Origin: Lamellibrachia satsuma
Lineage: Eukaryota; Annelida; Polychaeta; Sabellida; Siboglinidae
Length of the DNA: 64,000 bases
NCBI GenBank assembly: GCA_033239005.1
Contig: BSQZ01000070.1
Location: forward strand, 265,617 to 329,616
Direction: 5' to 3'
Positions within the stretch are counted from its first letter, which is position 1; each line of letters opens with the position of its first letter. The position numbers and the translations under genes were made by a program. Below are positions 25,135-35,649 of this stretch, in pieces. The notes below the pieces were generated by a model. It worked only from the letters and a program-made list of their open reading frames with translations, was not told the DNA's origin and did not search any database.

Positions 25135-25497
25135 ACTTAAGTCGTATTTTCTTACTAAACACTATTGTAAATGGTTCGTCTGGCAAGGTTATAAGAAATA
25201 ATGCAGTTCTATGATTTGTTGTTAAATTGAATGCACGCATTGTAAATTAGTCGCAAACCAGTATTTAGAACAAATTAATCTAATATTTATTCATTCATAT
25301 TATGTGCATATTCCTTGTACACGTGTACACAACAATTTAGGAGTTATAATGGTGTGGCCCTTTTGCAATAGATTGCTATTAACAGCATGAATTGTATTAA
25401 TCATGTTATTTTATCAACATACTGTAGTTGATGACATAATTAGGCCATATTCATACATTCGCATTCATGCCGATAAACATGCATGTGTGGTACTCAC

Positions 25498-25593
25498 TCC
25501 TAACAAACACGTCAAAGCTGCACGTGTCTGCATTACCATCCTTGTCATGCACAATGTATGTGTTGCTATATCGTCCCCAGAGGTACACTCGAT
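25498..25593 (-). CDS. HYR domain exon 2
   Basis: 96-bp phase-1 exon: NRVYLWGRYSNTYIVHDKD, then GNADTCSFDVFV. This is the second half of a HYR (hyalin repeat) fold, with the typical VxDxxGNxxxCxFxV ending. Confidence 0.75.
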
Positions 25594-25941
25594 CTGACAA
25601 AAGAACACACGTTACAAGGCATGCAAGAAATGTATGTTTCTAGCACCAAGGAATAGGAATCATTGTAAGCGCAGTCATGTCATATAATGTATAAGGATCT
25701 TGCTAGCCAAAATAGCAAGCATGCTAATTGTCCACATGCTATGCAGATTCAAGCTAGACCCTCAGCAAGCCGATGTGAACTAAGCTCAGCGTGACTAAAC
25801 AGGATATTTCAAATATGACATGCAAGTTAGGCGGAACTGATGATAGCAATCACTGAAACTTCATTAACTATTTACAGATCATATTACTTGTCACTATTGT
25901 TGTTCATTCTAAAAGTAGAGCAAAATACCATATTGACGTAC

Positions 25942-26076
25942 TGTTTGCATAGACAGATTGGGCTGATCCAGCCAACTTGCCTGTCGTTGTTGGCTCCGGC
26001 CACTTAACCAGAACTTGACGGTCACCGTTTGTCACATGGAAGGTGTCGGGACAGGTGATCCGTGTGGGAAGATTTG
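25942..26076 (-). CDS. HYR domain exon 1
   Basis: 135-bp phase-1 exon: ANLPTRITCPDTFHVTNGD, then RQVLVKWPEPTTTGKLAG. ITCP and VxWPEP are hallmarks of HYR N-terminal halves. Donor GTACGT. In phase with both neighbours. Confidence 0.75.
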
Positions 26077-26089
26077 CTATACAATATGA

Positions 26090-26985
26090 CACACACATCA
26101 GCAATAGCATTTGAATAGGTACGCATAATTAGTATATGGACATTACTATTAATGTTGCTATTTCCAAATACATATTCAAACGGCTACCACCCATTACACG
26201 AATGGATTAGCCCGATTGTGTCGTATTGTCAAGTTTTTCATGAACTTGTCAACATTGTTCTGAATGTTGGTAGGTTCCTGCAAAGGAGCATCCATACGAT
26301 GGTGTAGATTATCGCTGTAAAAGAGGAGGATGACTTTATGATTTGTGATTATACAATGCATCATAAGCGACTCACTCTACAAACTGCGAAACGCAGAACC
26401 GCTGTACACATCTATTTCTAATGTTACTTGTCGTAAGGGAAATAGAAATCCTAAGCGTTTAAACTGTCACAATTAAATTATACATTGCAAATGATAATTG
26501 TTATGTTGCCTATTTCAGTGAACATATTTATTAGAACTAGCATTTCATAATATATTCAGGATAAACACATTAATAAAAAACAATTAACTGATCTTACAGT
26601 TATTTTTAATTACATGGTATTACATGTATGAGTGAAGCCACTGTTAATTACAAATTATGTTATTGGTTAATTAGATTGAAACAAATGTCATGTATAAAAT
26701 GTTTGTTTTAGTAAGATGTTTATCAAAGTAGTAGGTATTATAGAGTTGTGGCATGCATTCTTAATTGTTTAACTATGTTATTGTAGCAAATGATACCATT
26801 AGTATCACCACTTGCTAGAGGGTTCACAAGCATTCACTATTCTACAAATAAACGTATGCATAATTATATCGCAATCACATATGTACGATTAATATAACAG
26901 TCGTCGCCTACTCTTCAATCTAATCACGAATACAAAGTCAATGACATAAAACAAAGCCCAACCATTCTGGTCCAAGATGGGTGTA
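26090..26985. other. Intron of the receptor pseudogene
   Basis: AT-rich; no exon-like frame recognised. Confidence 0.45.
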
Positions 26986-26992
26986 CATTTAC

Positions 26993-27249
26993 CTTGTGAA
27001 TGGACAACATCACCGGCGGTACTTGGACGCATGACTTGTACACCAGCAAACGTCAAATAGTCCGTCCAACGGATGGTGCGGCCAGTTGACACAGCTTTGG
27101 CACGGCCTTCTGCCAACTTTGGTATTTCAATGGAAGATGAGAGTACACGATTCTATACTTCCACACGGCTGATGTAGCCATCAAAACCGGCACCGTATTT
27201 GCATGCGTAGCTGTCTGTGTCATATTGACAGCCGAGTTCAATCCAACCA
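26993..27249 (-). pseudogene. LamG/pentraxin exon 3, in-frame TAG
   Basis: It reads YGWIELGCQYDTDSYACKY, GAGFDGYISRVEV, stop, then NRVLSSSIEIPKLAEGRA. FDGYISRVEVYNR is the usual end of a pentraxin/LamG sandwich, so TAG at 27,153-27,155 replaces the Tyr codon. Its phase (2) matches the previous exon. Confidence 0.75.
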
Positions 27250-27444
27250 CTGCAATGATAAAAATGGTGATATGTCGATTAATGTCAACTGGTGGTGAAT
27301 TACAGCAGAGAAGGTCGTTATAACATCCACTTCCATTGTACATATATAATTAATTTTAAACAATAATAAATAAATAAGTAATTTTAAACAATGCTAGTGA
27401 TGAAAAAAACAGTGTTTCTAAATCAAACATTTCAAATTACTTAC

Positions 27445-27684
27445 TAATCCGGTAGTTTCTGTCCTTTCGCGTAACTGGATATTTGAGCAACAGGCAAGCC
27501 GTTTCTTCGCACTTCCAACTTGCCAATGTCCGATGACCAGGTGAATGTCAGGAAATACCAGTTGGATGACTTCAGCGTATAAACACCGAAAGCTTTCTCT
27601 TCTGTTTTACCAGAAAAACCTACTGTGATTTTTGTGTCCGAAAATTGGACCAATTCAGTCAGCTTACTGTTGACGTCTCTCTTG
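27445..27684 (-). CDS. LamG/pentraxin exon 2
   Basis: 240-bp exon, open in phase 2: SKRDVNSKLTELVQFSDTKI, then GVYTLKSSNWYFLTFTWSS and GKLEVRRNGLPVAQI. This is the central strands of a concanavalin-like LamG/pentraxin domain (W.xxxxTWs...g.l.vY.nG.). Acceptor TTTTGTAG, donor GTAAGT. Confidence 0.75.
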
Positions 27685-27761
27685 CTACAAAAGGAAACAA
27701 AACATAATTCACCAGGAACAACCCGTGTCAGAAAAGATAATAGTTTAGTATGACATAAAAT

Positions 27762-27763
27762 AT

Positions 27764-27856
<93 letters not shown>
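27762..27856. repeat. (TA)n microsatellite
   Basis: About 95 bp of pure TA in the intron between the first two LamG exons. Confidence 0.95.
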
Positions 27857-27860
<4 letters not shown>

Positions 27861-28170
27861 CATATAATCAAATACATTCCATTGCACAAATGCGATTTGA
27901 TACATTGCTTATTGAATAAACCCTGTTGCAAACTCAGTACATGACAGTTACCACTAACAGTTCACTCCTGGCAAAGAACTGGCAAATGTCCAGTATGTCT
28001 GCTAGTTATATTATCGTCACACGGCAAATGTCATTACATATACTACATGAAACATGAGCCATTTCAATAGAATTGTTCCACTAAATGTAAACATGTCGCT
28101 GTTATATGAACTATAATATCCTAGAAAGGAGAATATTTTCTGCTACAAACAATCGCCAATTTCCACTCAC

Positions 28171-28338
28171 CTTATTCCATACAAGTGAAGAAAACAGTTC
28201 CATTGAGTTCACGGCTTGCAAGTCTCACCCACATGCCAATAGTGACAGCGCTACTCTTCAGCACAAATGGATAGGCTTGGCTGACCAAGCCTGCCTTGCC
28301 AGGGTTGTGGAAGAACATGTCATAGTCGTCATCAACAT
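28171..28338 (-). pseudogene. LamG/pentraxin exon 1, frameshift
   Basis: After TTGTTTCAG it encodes (D)VDDDYDMFFHNPG, then FVLKSSAVTIGMWVRLASRE and LNGTVFFT. A base appears lost before the last few codons, so the frame meets TAA at 28,172-28,174 and the exon-end phase (1) no longer fits the next exon (phase 2). The start phase fits the EGF exon at 39,928. The exon lies only about 70 bp from the Polinton junction. Confidence 0.7.
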
Positions 28339-28409
28339 CTGAAACAACAGTGGAACCAATGGTGATGACAACCGTGACTGGCGTGGGCAGGAGTGTCACC
28401 AACCAGTGG

Positions 28410-29364
28410 TACAAATCCAAATATGTTCTCCACTACAGAAACTTGCAACTATATATAGACCTAGGATTAAAAATAAAGAAAATACATAGAGTACTAGAAT
28501 TTAATCAATCTCCATGGTTAGAACAATATATTTCATTTAATACAAATAAAAGAACTGCTGCTAAGAATGATTTTGAAAAGGACTTTTTTAAGCTAATGAA
28601 CAACTCAGTATTTGGTAAAACAATGGAGAATCTTAGAAAAAGGGTTAATGTAAAACTAATTACAGATGAAAAGAAATTAATTAAATACAGCTCAAAACCA
28701 ACCTTTATTAGTAGCAAGATATTCAATGAAGATCTTGTAGCCATACACAACATAAAACCATCACTGCTACTTAATAGGCCGGCGTTTGTTGGGATGTGTA
28801 TTTTGGATCTCTCAAAAGTACTAATGTATGACTTCCACTATAATTATATAATGAAAAAGTACAAGTCTAAAGCAAAACTATTGTTTACAGATACAGACAG
28901 TTTAATGTATGAAATTGAGACTAATGATGTGTACAAAGACTTTTATAAAAATAAAGAGAAGTTTGATAATTCAGATTATCCACAAACAAATAAATACTTC
29001 TTCAAAGAAAACAAAAAGTTATAGGTAAATTTAAAGATGAAGCAGCATCAACTCCTATAGTAGAATTTGTTGGACTACGATCTAAGATGTATTCATATAT
29101 GAAGGATAATAAACTGGGCGGTAAAACTGCAAAAGGCATTAAAAAGAATATTGTTAAAAATGATATACATCATGAAAATTATAAAGACGTACTACTAAAC
29201 AAAAACAACTACACCACACAATGAAGGCCATTAGAAGTGAAAAGCACCAACTAGGAAGCTATGAAATTAATAAAGTATCACTCAGCTGCTATGATGACAA
29301 GCGATATTTATTAGAAGATGGTATTACGTCATATGCTTATGGACACTTTAGTCTAATGCTATAG
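28410..29364 (+). pseudogene. Protein-primed DNA polymerase B, C-terminal remnant
   Basis: The homologous part begins with KYVLHYRNLQLYIDLGLKI. Then come FFKLMNNSVFGKTMENLRKR (a palm region typical of Polinton PolB) and LLFTDTDSLMYEI, the catalytic motif C with DTDS intact. Frames shift near 29,020 and 29,215 before the C-terminal part, which ends SCYDDKRYLLEDGITSYAYG. The exonuclease domain and motif A are absent, so it cannot be a working polymerase. The first 20 residues of the open frame (from 28,350) are host intron. Confidence 0.85.
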
Positions 29365-29370
29365 TATATG
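29354..29370 (+). promoter_or_regulatory. Start-proximal TATAGTAT motif, ATPase gene
   Basis: TAATGCTATAGTATATG places CTATAGTAT directly against the ATG. This is one instance of the motif seen before nearly every gene of the element; see the dedicated finding. Confidence 0.6.
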
Positions 29371-30008
29371 AGAATTCCAAACTATGACAATGATAAGGAT
29401 AAGCCTAAAGACAGGCATTATTATGATTTTATTGGCGAAGACTACAGACTACTAATCTCTGGGAAGAGTAACTGCGGGAAGACAAACACACTGATTCATA
29501 TAATAAGAAAACCACTAGTTTATTATGATAAAATATATATTTATACTCCAAACGGGCACCAATCAAAGCTGCAAGATTTAAGCAAGCTTATGAAAGCGAT
29601 TGATAAAAAATAAAATATAAACACCCAGTATTAGAAATTTTAGCAGAAGATGAAATAAAAGCCACAAATGAGTACCCAAACTACAGCCGAATAATGGTTG
29701 TTTTTGATGATTTAATTAATGCTCCAGATGCAACTCAAAAGAAAATAGCTAACCACTTTACAGACGGGCGCCACCACAATATTTCTCCAATTTATTTATC
29801 ACAGTCCTACTATGATACACCAAAAAAGATAAGAATAAATTGTTCCCACATGATTTTGTACCCCTCTACAGACAAAAGAGACTGCAAAGCAATTGCAGAT
29901 GATAATAAAGTGAATATTGAATTATGTAATTATTTAAATAAGTATGAGTTTTTGTTTATTGATAAAGTAAATAAAACCGTAAAAAAGAATTTTGATCTAA
30001 CTATATAG
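29368..30008 (+). pseudogene. A32/FtsK-type genome packaging ATPase
   Basis: Walker A is ISGKSNCGKTNTL (about residues 31-43). In the second frame, Walker B is RIMVVFDDLINAP, followed by HHNISPIYLSQSYYDTP (sensor-like IxxxxQSY). The family pumps DNA into capsids of poxvirus-, Polinton- and adintovirus-like elements. A frameshift in an A-run near 29,612 divides the two halves; apart from that the protein (about 213 residues) is complete. Confidence 0.85.
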
Positions 30009-30015
30009 TATAATG
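29996..30015 (+). promoter_or_regulatory. Start-proximal TATAGTAT motif, PLA2-like gene
   Basis: CTAACTATATAGTATAATG overlaps the end of the ATPase gene and ends in the next ATG. Confidence 0.6.
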
Positions 30016-30466
30016 CTGTTATACTGTGTGAAAGAGAAGAAACAAACAGAGTCTAGGTTAGAACAAAGAATAAGCTGCTTTTATCAAAAAAGGTGGAAAT
30101 ATTGACATTCACAAACTAATTGGAAAACTACCAAAACCTAAAAGAGGGTGGACACTGCCAGGGCATAAATACACCGGCCCATATAATCCCTTAGAGCAAC
30201 AGCTAGACGAAAATGATAATCCCATAGAAGGACAAGAACCATATAATGATGTAGATGCAACTGCAATGGTTCACGACATCTGCTATAGAGACAATGATAA
30301 CAAAGAAGGAAAGAGAATATGCGACAAACAAATGCTTGCAACACTTTCAAACATTAAACCAAAGAATATGAGAGAAAGACTTGATAAAGCTCTAATTTCA
30401 ACAATAATGGGCACAAAACACAAGCTTGGAATGGGGACTAACACAAAAAACACAAAAGCCAGGTGA
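30013..30466 (+). pseudogene. Phospholipase A2-like protein 1
   Basis: After a frameshift near 30,085 the frame reads LPGHKYTGPYNPLEQ, DATAMVHDICYRDNDN and CDKQM. YTGPYNPL corresponds to the calcium-binding loop (YxGPGN), HD is the catalytic His-Asp pair and the later Asp in CDKQ fits the supporting Asp of parvovirus VP1-type PLA2. Adintoviruses and some Polintons encode such a domain. In parvoviruses it opens the endosomal membrane during entry; a like role here is inference. Only the HxxCY signature and loop support the call. Confidence 0.75.
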
Positions 30467-31404
30467 AAGGTGATTGGACTCGTCTGGCTAACGAACTACA
30501 CAAACCAATTAAGCATAATTTTAATAAGCGGCGCGTAATTGTGAATCATATAGATGAAATATGGTCTTCTGATTTAGTTGAGATGCAGCAGTTTAGTAAA
30601 TGGAACAAGGGTTATAGATACCTTCTTATGATTATTGATGTGTTTTCAAAATATGGATGGATAATCCCACTAAAGGACAAACAAGGCGAAACTATTACTA
30701 AAGCTTTTAAATTAACATTTGAACGGGGTAGAACCCCTAAATTTTTATGGGTAGATAAAGGTAGAGAATATTATAATAAACATTTTAAAGAGCTACTTAA
30801 ACACTATAATATAAAACTATACTCTACAGAGAATGAGGAAAAAAGCAGTGTAGTAGAAAGATTGAATAGAACAATAAAAAACAAAATGTGGAAACAATTT
30901 ACAGCCCAAAATACAACGTACTATTTAGATATATTATCCCAAATAGTTGAAGAATACAACAATACAAAACACACCAGCATTAAAATGACTCCTAATGAAG
31001 CATCAAATAAAAATAATGAGGGATTAGTATATTTTAATTTATATGGTAACACAAAACAACTAATAAAAGCTCCCACATTTAAAGTAGGTGATAAAGTACG
31101 AATTTCAAAGTATAAGAGAAAGGTGTTTGATAAGGGGTATACACCTAATTGGACTGAAGAAGTGTTTGTAATTAGGAAGATTCAATATACAAATCCAATA
31201 ACATATATAATTAAAGACCTACATAATGAACAAATTCAGGGATCATTTTACAAAGAAGAGTTATTAAAAACCACCCAAACTATATTCCGTATTGAAAAAG
31301 TCATTAGGAGAGACTACAAAAAGAAAGCAGCCCTAGTTAAATGGAAAGGGTATTCAAAAGATTTTAATACTTGGGTACCATTTAAGGAATTAATTAATAC
31401 TTAA
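30463..31404 (+). CDS. Retroviral-type integrase with chromodomain
   Basis: 313 residues, open. The rve catalytic triad is visible as D in IWSSDLVEMQQF (about residue 36), D in LWVDKGREYYN (about 101) and E in SSVVERLNRTIKNKMW (about 137). A C-terminal chromodomain reads FRIEKVIRRDYKKKAALVKW, then KGYSKDFNTWVP. This is the characteristic Polinton integrase. The start overlaps the upstream PLA2-like frame by 4 nt, and it is one of the few genes lacking the start-proximal motif, so it may be expressed from the upstream transcript. No lesion is seen. Confidence 0.92.
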   Translation: MKGDWTRLANELHKPIKHNFNKRRVIVNHIDEIWSSDLVEMQQFSKWNKGYRYLLMIIDVFSKYGWIIPLKDKQGETITKAFKLTFERGRTPKFLWVDKGREYYNKHFKELLKHYNIKLYSTENEEKSSVVERLNRTIKNKMWKQFTAQNTTYYLDILSQIVEEYNNTKHTSIKMTPNEASNKNNEGLVYFNLYGNTKQLIKAPTFKVGDKVRISKYKRKVFDKGYTPNWTEEVFVIRKIQYTNPITYIIKDLHNEQIQGSFYKEELLKTTQTIFRIEKVIRRDYKKKAALVKWKGYSKDFNTWVPFKELINT

Positions 31405-31430
31405 AGAAATAAATATATAGTAATTATATA

Positions 31431-31930
31431 ATGAGCTGCTGCGATAAAATTATTCATGATTATTTAATAAGTTCTGGTGAGGCGCTTTGTCCATTTTGTG
31501 ATATAGTAATACATGATACAACTACACATAAACCACGCCCATGCTGCAACAAAAAATATGTTAAAATAGTTGATGGGATTGATACATGTACAAACTGTGG
31601 GGCTGTATCATGTTATCATTATGTTCAAGACTGGTGTTATAAAAACCCGCAAAAAGGTTGCCCTATAATATAAAATATGGAGTACAAGACATTCTTAATG
31701 CATCTAACCAGTTTATTTCGCTTGTTAATAGAGCCACAATTCTTAGAGTAGTAAAACAAGCATCTACTCAGTTTAAAAAAGTATTTCCTGATGAATATAG
31801 ACTGATTAATTTAAAGTATTTAATTTCTAAAATTATATCTCACCATAAGATGAATATAATAATACCAGCAAAAAGATGTCTGAAAAAGCAATACAAAAAT
31901 ATCAAAACATTATTAGTTGCCTTGATCTAA
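31431..31930 (+). pseudogene. Zinc-ribbon protein, candidate late transcription factor
   Basis: The first frame (80 residues) has CPFC, then CCNKKYVKIVDGIDTCTNCG, a Cys4 zinc ribbon. A frameshift near 31,665 leads to a helical C-terminal part (ILRVVKQASTQFKKVF...IISHHKMNIIIP). The layout recalls VLTF3/TFIIB-like factors of Polinton-related viruses (CC...hxxCxxCGxV), but the usual YIDFxEN-type segment is not recognisable, so the assignment is tentative. ATATATAGTAATTATATA lies just before the ATG. Confidence 0.5.
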
Positions 31931-32050
31931 ATTAAGTGCTATTTCATACTTAATTATATAATTAAGTGCGATTTCATACTTAATTATATAATTAAACTCT
32001 ATTTTATACTTAATTATATAATTAAACTCTATTTTATACTTAATTATATA
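31931..32050. repeat. Four exact-period 30-bp direct repeats
   Basis: Units start at 31,931, 31,961, 31,991 and 32,021; each contains ATACTTAATTATATA and a CTATTT or CGATTT variant. They lie in the only sizeable intergenic gap between early-type genes and the structural block, directly before a start-proximal motif at 32,062-32,079. Confidence 0.9.
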
Positions 32051-32061
32051 ATTAACTCTAT

Positions 32062-32079
32062 CTAATTCTATAGTATATG
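32062..32079 (+). promoter_or_regulatory. Start-proximal TATAGTAT motif, 368-residue gene
   Basis: CTAATTCTATAGTATATG abuts the start codon and follows the 30-bp repeats, which have a related TCTAT-rich composition. Confidence 0.6.
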
Positions 32080-33183
32080 GATCTAAAAGAATACCACAAA
32101 AATGTTCAATTAGAACTTAAAGCAGACTCTATACGCAAAAACTTTTTAGAAGAAAAAAGAGATATTGAAAATACAAAAAGAGGTTATGTGGAAGAATTAG
32201 AAGACAAATATAAACCACTTATTGATGCTCAAAAAGGTATTAATAAAAACCAAAACATGATAATGAGAGCAGTAGTTAAACAAATAATGGATAATAATCA
32301 GCAAGCTATAAGACCACTAGTAGAAGAACCAGCAGCAGAAGGACCACTAGTAGAAGAACCACTACTATTAGAAGACTCAGATGAAGAAGAACTAGATGGA
32401 AAACTACTTTATACGTACGATATAAATGAAGGAATAAATCCTACCACTATAAAAACCCTTGGCTTTCCACCAATGGAAGAAATAATGAAAATGTCGCCAG
32501 AAGAGATAGAAGCAGTTGCGAATAAAGTGGGTGCTTATAAGAAGACTAGAGGCGTAGTAGTTATGGCAGCAGAAAAGAACCACGGCAAAGAAGCAGCTGA
32601 TGCACTTAGAGCAGAGAGTAATATGGTTTCAGTGTATAGAGATAAATTAAATGCTAGGAAAAGAGAATTAAGAAAAAATAAAACAGGTAAAGGAATAAAA
32701 AAATACAAACAAACACCTCGTCATGCATACAAAATTCAAAACAATAAATATGGCCAGCTAATGATTGACACTGATAAATTATTTAATAATATGAAGCTAG
32801 AAGCGTATAAAGGGGGAAGCCTTGTTTACGAGCAAATGGTTGATAGAAGTTTAATTGACCTCATTACAAAACGATTTAATCCTAAAACAAAATACAGCAA
32901 ACTAGCTAAACAAGTGTTTAATGATTTGAATATTCTATCAGAAATACCCAAACATATGCCATCAAGAAAATACAAAATAGGTAAAGGAATTACATACTAC
33001 CACGGACCAGACAAACTAGTAGATCGACTAACAGTATTAACAGGAGTAAGGGCAGCAGGTAATTATAATATTGAAATGAGAAATGAAATTGTAGAAATAC
33101 TAGATGAACTATTAAAAACAGGAGAAATTGATAAAGAAACATATAATGACTATTCTAATAAATACTATTTAAATCCTGCCTAA
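32077..33183 (+). CDS. Conserved Polinton structural-block protein, function unknown
   Basis: 368 residues, intact. The N-terminal third is charged and probably coiled (EEKRDIENTKRGYVEELEDK), with an acidic repeat containing PLVEEP twice. The C-terminal third reads YGQLMIDTDKLFNNMKLEAY, RSLIDLITKRFNPKTKYSK, then RAAGNYNIEMRNEIVEILDE. That C-terminal layout (IDxxKLxxxxLxxYKGG...LIxLxTKRxN...AGNxxxxNE) looks like an uncharacterised protein found beside capsid genes in related elements. Position suggests a virion or assembly protein. I know no biochemical role. Confidence 0.7.
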   Translation: MDLKEYHKNVQLELKADSIRKNFLEEKRDIENTKRGYVEELEDKYKPLIDAQKGINKNQNMIMRAVVKQIMDNNQQAIRPLVEEPAAEGPLVEEPLLLEDSDEEELDGKLLYTYDINEGINPTTIKTLGFPPMEEIMKMSPEEIEAVANKVGAYKKTRGVVVMAAEKNHGKEAADALRAESNMVSVYRDKLNARKRELRKNKTGKGIKKYKQTPRHAYKIQNNKYGQLMIDTDKLFNNMKLEAYKGGSLVYEQMVDRSLIDLITKRFNPKTKYSKLAKQVFNDLNILSEIPKHMPSRKYKIGKGITYYHGPDKLVDRLTVLTGVRAAGNYNIEMRNEIVEILDELLKTGEIDKETYNDYSNKYYLNPA

Positions 33184-33196
33184 TCTTATAATATAC

Positions 33197-33942
33197 ATGC
33201 AAACCCCAATTGTTTTAAGTAGTGTAGATGGTGCTAAAGGAAGTAGTTCACATGATTTTATTGTGTCATTCCACCCTCAAATAAGCCTTAATAAGAACTG
33301 GAAGCACTATATATGCTTAGACACACTAAATATGTCATATAGTTGGTATAATGTTACATCAGAATACGGTAATCATAAATTTAAATACTCTGTGAATGAT
33401 GGAAGTAGTTATAATTTTCTTACATTTAAAGACGGTATATATTCATATGATGATATTAATAATATTATATCTAAAGACTTAATTGCTACTGGTAATTCAG
33501 CCACTGGCATACAAATTCATTTTGATAAAGTAAGACTAAGAACGTTTATTAGTTTAGAAGAACATTATATTGTTACATTTAATAGTGGAAACTTTAGATT
33601 TCTTGTTGGGTTTCATCGGGGACTTGTACTTAATTCACGGTTTGGTGACTTTTCTCCAGATATTACAAACTCAGTTGATAATATTCAATGTCATTGTTCT
33701 TTAATCTCATCTTCAAGTGTTGGAGGTGTAGATACAGATGTATTATATCAATTCTCTACTAGTGGATTAAATAAAGCTATCCTTTTGAAAGAGAACCAAG
33801 AATGAAACAATACAATGAAATCAATACTAAAACTATTTCAAAAATTCGTATTTATTTTACAGACTCACTTGGTAGAACGCTAAATTTAAATGAAGTACAA
33901 AGCTCTGTTACACTGTCTCTTAAAGCAATAAAACCTACCTAA
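33197..33942 (+). pseudogene. Candidate minor capsid (penton-like) protein
   Basis: A 202-residue frame begins MQTPIVLSSVDGAKGSSSHD and includes FGDFSPDITNSVDNIQCHCS. A shifted frame from about 33,790 ends TISKIRIYFTDSLGRTLNLN. The pattern (short N-terminal strand, WYNVT near residue 50, FGDxxPxITNSVDxIxVHC, then IRIxxTDxxGRxLxLN) fits the second capsid-type protein of Polintons and adintoviruses, probably the single jelly-roll vertex protein. Size about 248 residues. One frameshift near 33,788. TAATCTTATAATATACATG is a weaker form of the start motif. Confidence 0.55.
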
Positions 33943-33956
33943 CTATATAATATATG
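33939..33956 (+). promoter_or_regulatory. Start-proximal motif, small virion protein gene
   Basis: CTAACTATATAATATATG abuts the ATG; it has ATAAT where most sites have ATAGT. Confidence 0.55.
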
Positions 33957-34322
33957 TATGCTGGTGAAGACGAGGAAGTTTATTCGAATGACGTTGAGTA
34001 TTATCAGGAGGGCAGCGGTGTTTATACGGACATGCTTAGTAGTGTGGCTAAAAAAATATTTCAAAGTGCTGCTGAATCAGGTAGTAAGAAACTAGGTGAC
34101 GCTATTGGTACTAAAATAGTTGATACAATTGATAAAAACTTATAAACAAACCTAAAAAGGATATTATTAAAAACCTGTTGAAGAGCCTATAGAATATGAA
34201 GTTGAAATGGTCCCACTAAAAGAAGTATCTAGAGGAAAAGAAATTAAGCACGCTCTTGAAGAAAAAGCGAAGAACCAAAACCAAAGAAGAACAATACTAT
34301 TAATAACAGAGTTAGAGCTTTA
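33954..34322 (+). pseudogene. Small basic/helical virion-type protein
   Basis: 63 residues in the first frame, with EGSGVYTDMLSSVAKKIFQS and KKLGDAIGTKIVDTI. A frameshift near 34,150 gives a charged continuation (EPIEYEVEMVPLKEVSRGKE) ending at 34,322. GSGxY plus an amphipathic Ala/Lys-rich helix resembles small core or membrane-active proteins beside the capsid gene in adintoviruses. No precise family. Confidence 0.5.
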
Positions 34323-34340
34323 ATTTAAATTCTACCTAAT

Positions 34341-34362
34341 TCTATAGTATATAAATATTATG
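34341..34362 (+). promoter_or_regulatory. Start-proximal motif, major capsid gene
   Basis: CTAATTCTATAGTATA lies 9 nt before the ATG, the largest spacing among the sites. Confidence 0.55.
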
Positions 34363-35623
34363 AGTTTTAGAAATCCAAGTAATATAGCTCGTTACGAGTA
34401 CGTCAAATACTCCACACAAAAGAACATTGAAGAGCCTGCAGCAGATAGAACACAACACAAACAACAATTCAAATTTATTGCAGATGGTACAACAAATACA
34501 GACCCTTCTGATTATTATAATGCCAAGCTTATGATTAAGTTTAAAGTATTAAAAAAGGCTGATGGTACTAATTTTGCTGCTGCAAATAAAATATATGTTT
34601 CTGGCGATGGGTATTCTTTTATTAATCGATTGTTAGTTAAATATAATAATAGTATGGTATCTGACACTCCAGACATTAACCGGCTATAACTGTTAAAAAT
34701 ATTGCTGAGTATCCTTTTTCATTTGCACATGGTCAAGCAAGTGAGTCTTTCTTTATCCGTCAGCAGGGAACCCAGATGATGATGATTCTTTACAAACAAA
34801 ACAAAATTTAATTGTTGAAGGTAGAAGAAATACTATTTATCTTCCACTAAATCGATATGATTGGTTTAGATCTTTTAAGACTGAATTATGCCCCCAGGCA
34901 GGCTTGAACTTGATATTACTGTTGAAGAAGATGACATTATTTTATAAAGGGCTACTGATGCAAATGGTGGAGCTGGAGATGGGAAGTTAATTATAGAAAA
35001 TATGGAGTTACATATTCCTATGTTTGATTTTAATCCTGTGGGAATGGCTCTATATTCAGAAAAATTTCTTACCAACCACACATGGCAGTATTTAAAAGAC
35101 CTGGTTTCTATATCTGATGTGCAAACCCATCAATCTGGTAAATATATGATTTCACCTGGTATCACAGCACCAAAACATGTATTTGTTTGGTTTAAAAATG
35201 AAACTGGTGGCGATGCGCAGCTTATAAATCAATTTATTTTTAATACATTTAGTGCAGGTACTGCTCCTGCTAGTCTTGTTTCATGCCAACTTACTGCTTC
35301 AAATGGTGTGTTTTATCCCCTGCATCCATACAGGCCTGAAGAATATCCTATTGAACTATACAATGCTTTTAATTCTTTTTGCTAGTTCTGGCCGGTGGGG
35401 AGTAGTTTTGTTAGTTATGCTAACTTTATTAATCAATATGGAATAATTTATTTTAATCTAACACACCAAGACACTAAAATACAGGGAGGATCACCATCAA
35501 TTGAGTTCTCTTATAATCTCAGTAGAGCCCGGGAGGGCCTGGTTTTCGTATTCAGTCTTTAGTGATGTATGAACAAAACTTGTCTGTTGAGGTTGCTAGT
35601 GGAAAAGCTATGTTAATTGTTTA
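34360..35623 (+). pseudogene. Double jelly-roll major capsid protein
   Basis: Pieces in several frames span about 420 residues. The N-terminal part includes QFKFIADGTTNTDPSDYYNA; the central part MELHIPMFDFNPVGMALYSE; and the second roll TAPKHVFVWFKNETGGDAQL, then NQFIFNTFSAGT and GVFYPLHPYRPEEYP. The RHVFVWFxxxxxxxAQxxNxFxFDTF...CxLxxxNGxxYP pattern is that of Polinton major capsid proteins (PRD1/adenovirus lineage). At least four frameshifts (near 34,685, 34,765, 34,895 and 35,385, perhaps also 35,540) break it. Capsid formation by this copy is not possible. Confidence 0.8.
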
Positions 35624-35630
35624 ATTCTAT

Positions 35631-35649
35631 CTAACTATATAGTATAATG
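35631..35649 (+). promoter_or_regulatory. Start-proximal TATAGTAT motif, hydrophobic-protein gene
   Basis: CTAACTATATAGTATAATG ends in the ATG at 35,647. Confidence 0.6.

Noticed and set aside
24842..25240. Long open frames of CVCVCV or HTHTHT
   Set aside because: Artefacts of the (CA)n microsatellite.
28172..28420. Continuous minus-strand frame across 28,339-28,420 as a longer LamG exon
   Set aside because: A good acceptor (TTGTTTCAG) lies at 28,339 and its phase fits the EGF exon; the upstream part would run into Polinton DNA.
31458..32050. CRISPR-like array because of the exact 30-bp spacing
   Set aside because: The units are contiguous repeats without spacers, in a eukaryotic mobile element.
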